The position numbers and the translations under genes are program-made. A model generated the notes under the pieces. It was not told the DNA's origin, searched no databases, and was given only the letters and a program-made list of their open reading frames with translations. A stretch of 64,000 nt of DNA from Pampus argenteus (taxonomy: Eukaryota; Chordata; Actinopteri; Scombriformes; Stromateidae). This document shows positions 62,140 to 64,000 of the stretch, piece after piece (position 1 is the stretch's first letter; the number at the start of each line of letters is the position of its first letter). Location of the stretch: contig CM072862.1 in assembly GCA_036937835.1 (NCBI GenBank), forward strand, positions 17,248,501 to 17,312,500, given 5' to 3'.

Positions 62140-64000
62140 GACAGACTATATAGACTACTTGATCAAATAGATTACTTGCATCAAGATAAGTAGCTTGCCG
62201 AAATCTTGTTGACAGAATAAACAACAGATTATTAAAGAAGGTGGGAACACAGCTCACAGGAGAGATGGTGGTGTGTGACTGATGTTCGGCCAGTGTGTGT
62301 GCCAGGAAGGTCTCGGCCTGTCCAGTAGGACGCTGCACTCAGAGGAAGCGTATAGAGCTATGTGGCTAAAGGATGCCTCAAAATCTGCAACCAAGGCAAC
62401 AGCCCTCATTGCATATGCATAGAGTCAGAGGCTCATGCTCAGATCATTATAACAAAGATTCCTATTAATTAGGTGGGATAAAGCAGAACCAGATGACATG
62501 GCAGCTGGGATGACAGAAGAGGGGAGAAGGGAGGGAACTAAAAGACGAGGAAGAAAATACATCTGTCTGTTTCGGTGAAGGGAAGGGGTATATTTTATAA
62601 AATAATGTAAATACATGCCAAATATATACATTTAGAAAACAAAATTGTTTTATTACTATATTTGAAATAAACTAATTTCCAAAAATAAATCTGTCAATGC
62701 TATCAAGCACCTGTGAACCTGTGTGTAGAGTCAGCAGGGGCTGTGACACTGATGGGGGACAGTGTTACAACAGAGTCAAGAGTTCATCAGTGCTAATCAG
62801 ACCACAGGCTTAGAGCTGATCCTATTCTCTTCCAAAGCTTTCACCCATCCCTGAATCTCATTACATGGCCTGTTGTAATAGAGGATAATGACCTGAGGCC
62901 ACGCACACAATTCTGATCACTCCCCCACACTCAACCTACTGCACAGTCATTATACAGTGATAATACACAACCTCGCCAGGGGGATTACACTTACAAATTG
63001 AGGAGAGGTGATAAAGGCAGAGGAAGAGAGAGGTCTAAGTGGCAACACAGAAACACATACAGCACACACATATAACCTTATGCCTGAATACGATTAGCTC
63101 ACAGTGGCACACCATCTTGTACTGTTTTATGTCACAAGTGATGGTTAGGTTACCTGCCGCTGCAGTGGGGGAATTCTTTTTCCCAGTAGCCGTTAAATAT
63201 TGTTCTAGCTAAGATTTAAAAAGGGTTGCTGTTAGGCTGAATGGTGGTATGGTTCCCCTTTGCTAAGCTAATTAGCCATGACACTGTCAAAGGACTCCAG
63301 GTGTTGAGTATTCTACTTGAGCACCTACTGTATTGACTCCCACTGGTCTGAAAAGGCTGTCGTCTCGAGAATGGATATTCTCAATTTTTTTTTTTTATAT
63401 ATATTTCTTTCTATCCAATAACTTCTCTTTCTAAAATTAAGAATGACAAAAACAGGTGTGGTTATTGAAATTAAGAGATTATAGCTATAGGTTATAGGGA
63501 AAAAGTCTACACTGTCAATTTAACTGAGCCTCATGCTCTCAGACCACACCTGTTCACAGGCTGCATGGTCATAGCACTGTTTTTTCAATAGTTTCCTGGA
63601 ACCTGAATATATAGAGTATTATGATTTTGGATACCGAAGCTGGTGTAGTCAGTGATGGTGGGTTAAGACAAGTTTATAAAGCACAGCTCAGAAATTCTAG
63701 CAAATATATAATTGAATTGAAAGCATATAATGCATTTCTTTTTTGTCTTTTTTTACATGATACTCGTTTAGACAGTGTACTTTACTCACTACACTAAAAA
63801 GAATAATTGAGACTGCCTCTGTCTCAGCATATTACTCTATAACACAATGACAACATAACTCCATCCAATTCAGTGCTGGTTGTACTGGCAAGGACTCAAC
63901 AAGTAGATGCTGAGCCCAGAGGAAAATCCCTAAAAGCTAATACAGGGAGTTAAATCCAATTACCCGTCCTTGTCTTAGGGACGATCATAAAAACTCAACA

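Larger units (their letters stand above)
50690..64000 (-). other. sox6: sox6 intron, partial (5' of the SCMEKLL exon)
   Basis: The acceptor CTTTTTCAG ends at 50690; the donor is beyond the right edge. I looked on the minus strand for the preceding exon (GTPERRKGSLADVVDTLKQ type) and did not find it. Contents: two exon-like segments on the plus strand (52470-52594, 53356-53568), a possible alternative minus-strand exon (59375-59482), microsatellites at 52319, 58304, 58914 and 62116, a purine-rich tract (61650-61790) and conserved-looking blocks. Confidence 0.85.

Overview
This window is vertebrate nuclear DNA, most likely from a ray-finned fish. It is almost entirely intron, and it lies inside one gene on the minus strand: sox6, a SoxD-family transcription factor. 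The identification rests on eight internal coding exons. Each has AG/GT splice sites, their reading phases join without a break, and the translation follows vertebrate SOX6 in order. SOX6 rather than SOX5 or SOX13 is indicated by the exons reading SCMEKLLSKDWKEKMERL and FGDQDTVMKAIQEARKMRE. The fish assignment is inference, from residue differences against mammalian SOX6, moderate intron sizes and few recognisable transposons.

Layout in transcript order (high to low coordinates): partial intron 64000-50690; exon 50689-50603 (SCMEKLLSKDW block); intron 9.8 kb; exon 40779-40607 (leucine zipper and first half of the Q-box); intron 1.65 kb; exon 38956-38888 (rest of the Q-box); intron 14.3 kb; exon 24562-24442; intron 3.7 kb; exon 20716-20637; intron 8.1 kb; exon 12541-12392; intron 2.25 kb; exon 10137-9960 (PLNLS co-repressor motif); intron 131 bp; exon 9828-9641 (second coiled coil); partial intron 9640-1. 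About 348 residues are encoded here. The N-terminal coding exons lie beyond the right edge, and the HMG-box and C-terminal exons beyond the left edge; I found neither in the window.

Together the exons encode the dimerisation and co-factor-binding middle of SOX6. The leucine zipper and Q-box mediate SoxD homo- and heterodimerisation, and the PLNLS peptide is the CtBP-binding site. The DNA-binding HMG box is outside.

The introns hold simple repeats, including an uninterrupted (TCCTC)26 tract 91 nt from a splice acceptor. They also hold several inverted repeats and stretches that look like conserved non-coding elements, although conservation could not be tested here. The less expected items are: a possible in-frame 108-nt cassette exon directly after the Q-box; a possible alternative first exon near 59.4 kb; and a pair of exon-like segments on the opposite (plus) strand near 52.5 and 53.4 kb, which could be a nested or antisense transcript starting near a CpG cluster at 50.0-50.3 kb. 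No rRNA, tRNA, CRISPR array or intact mobile element was recognised.
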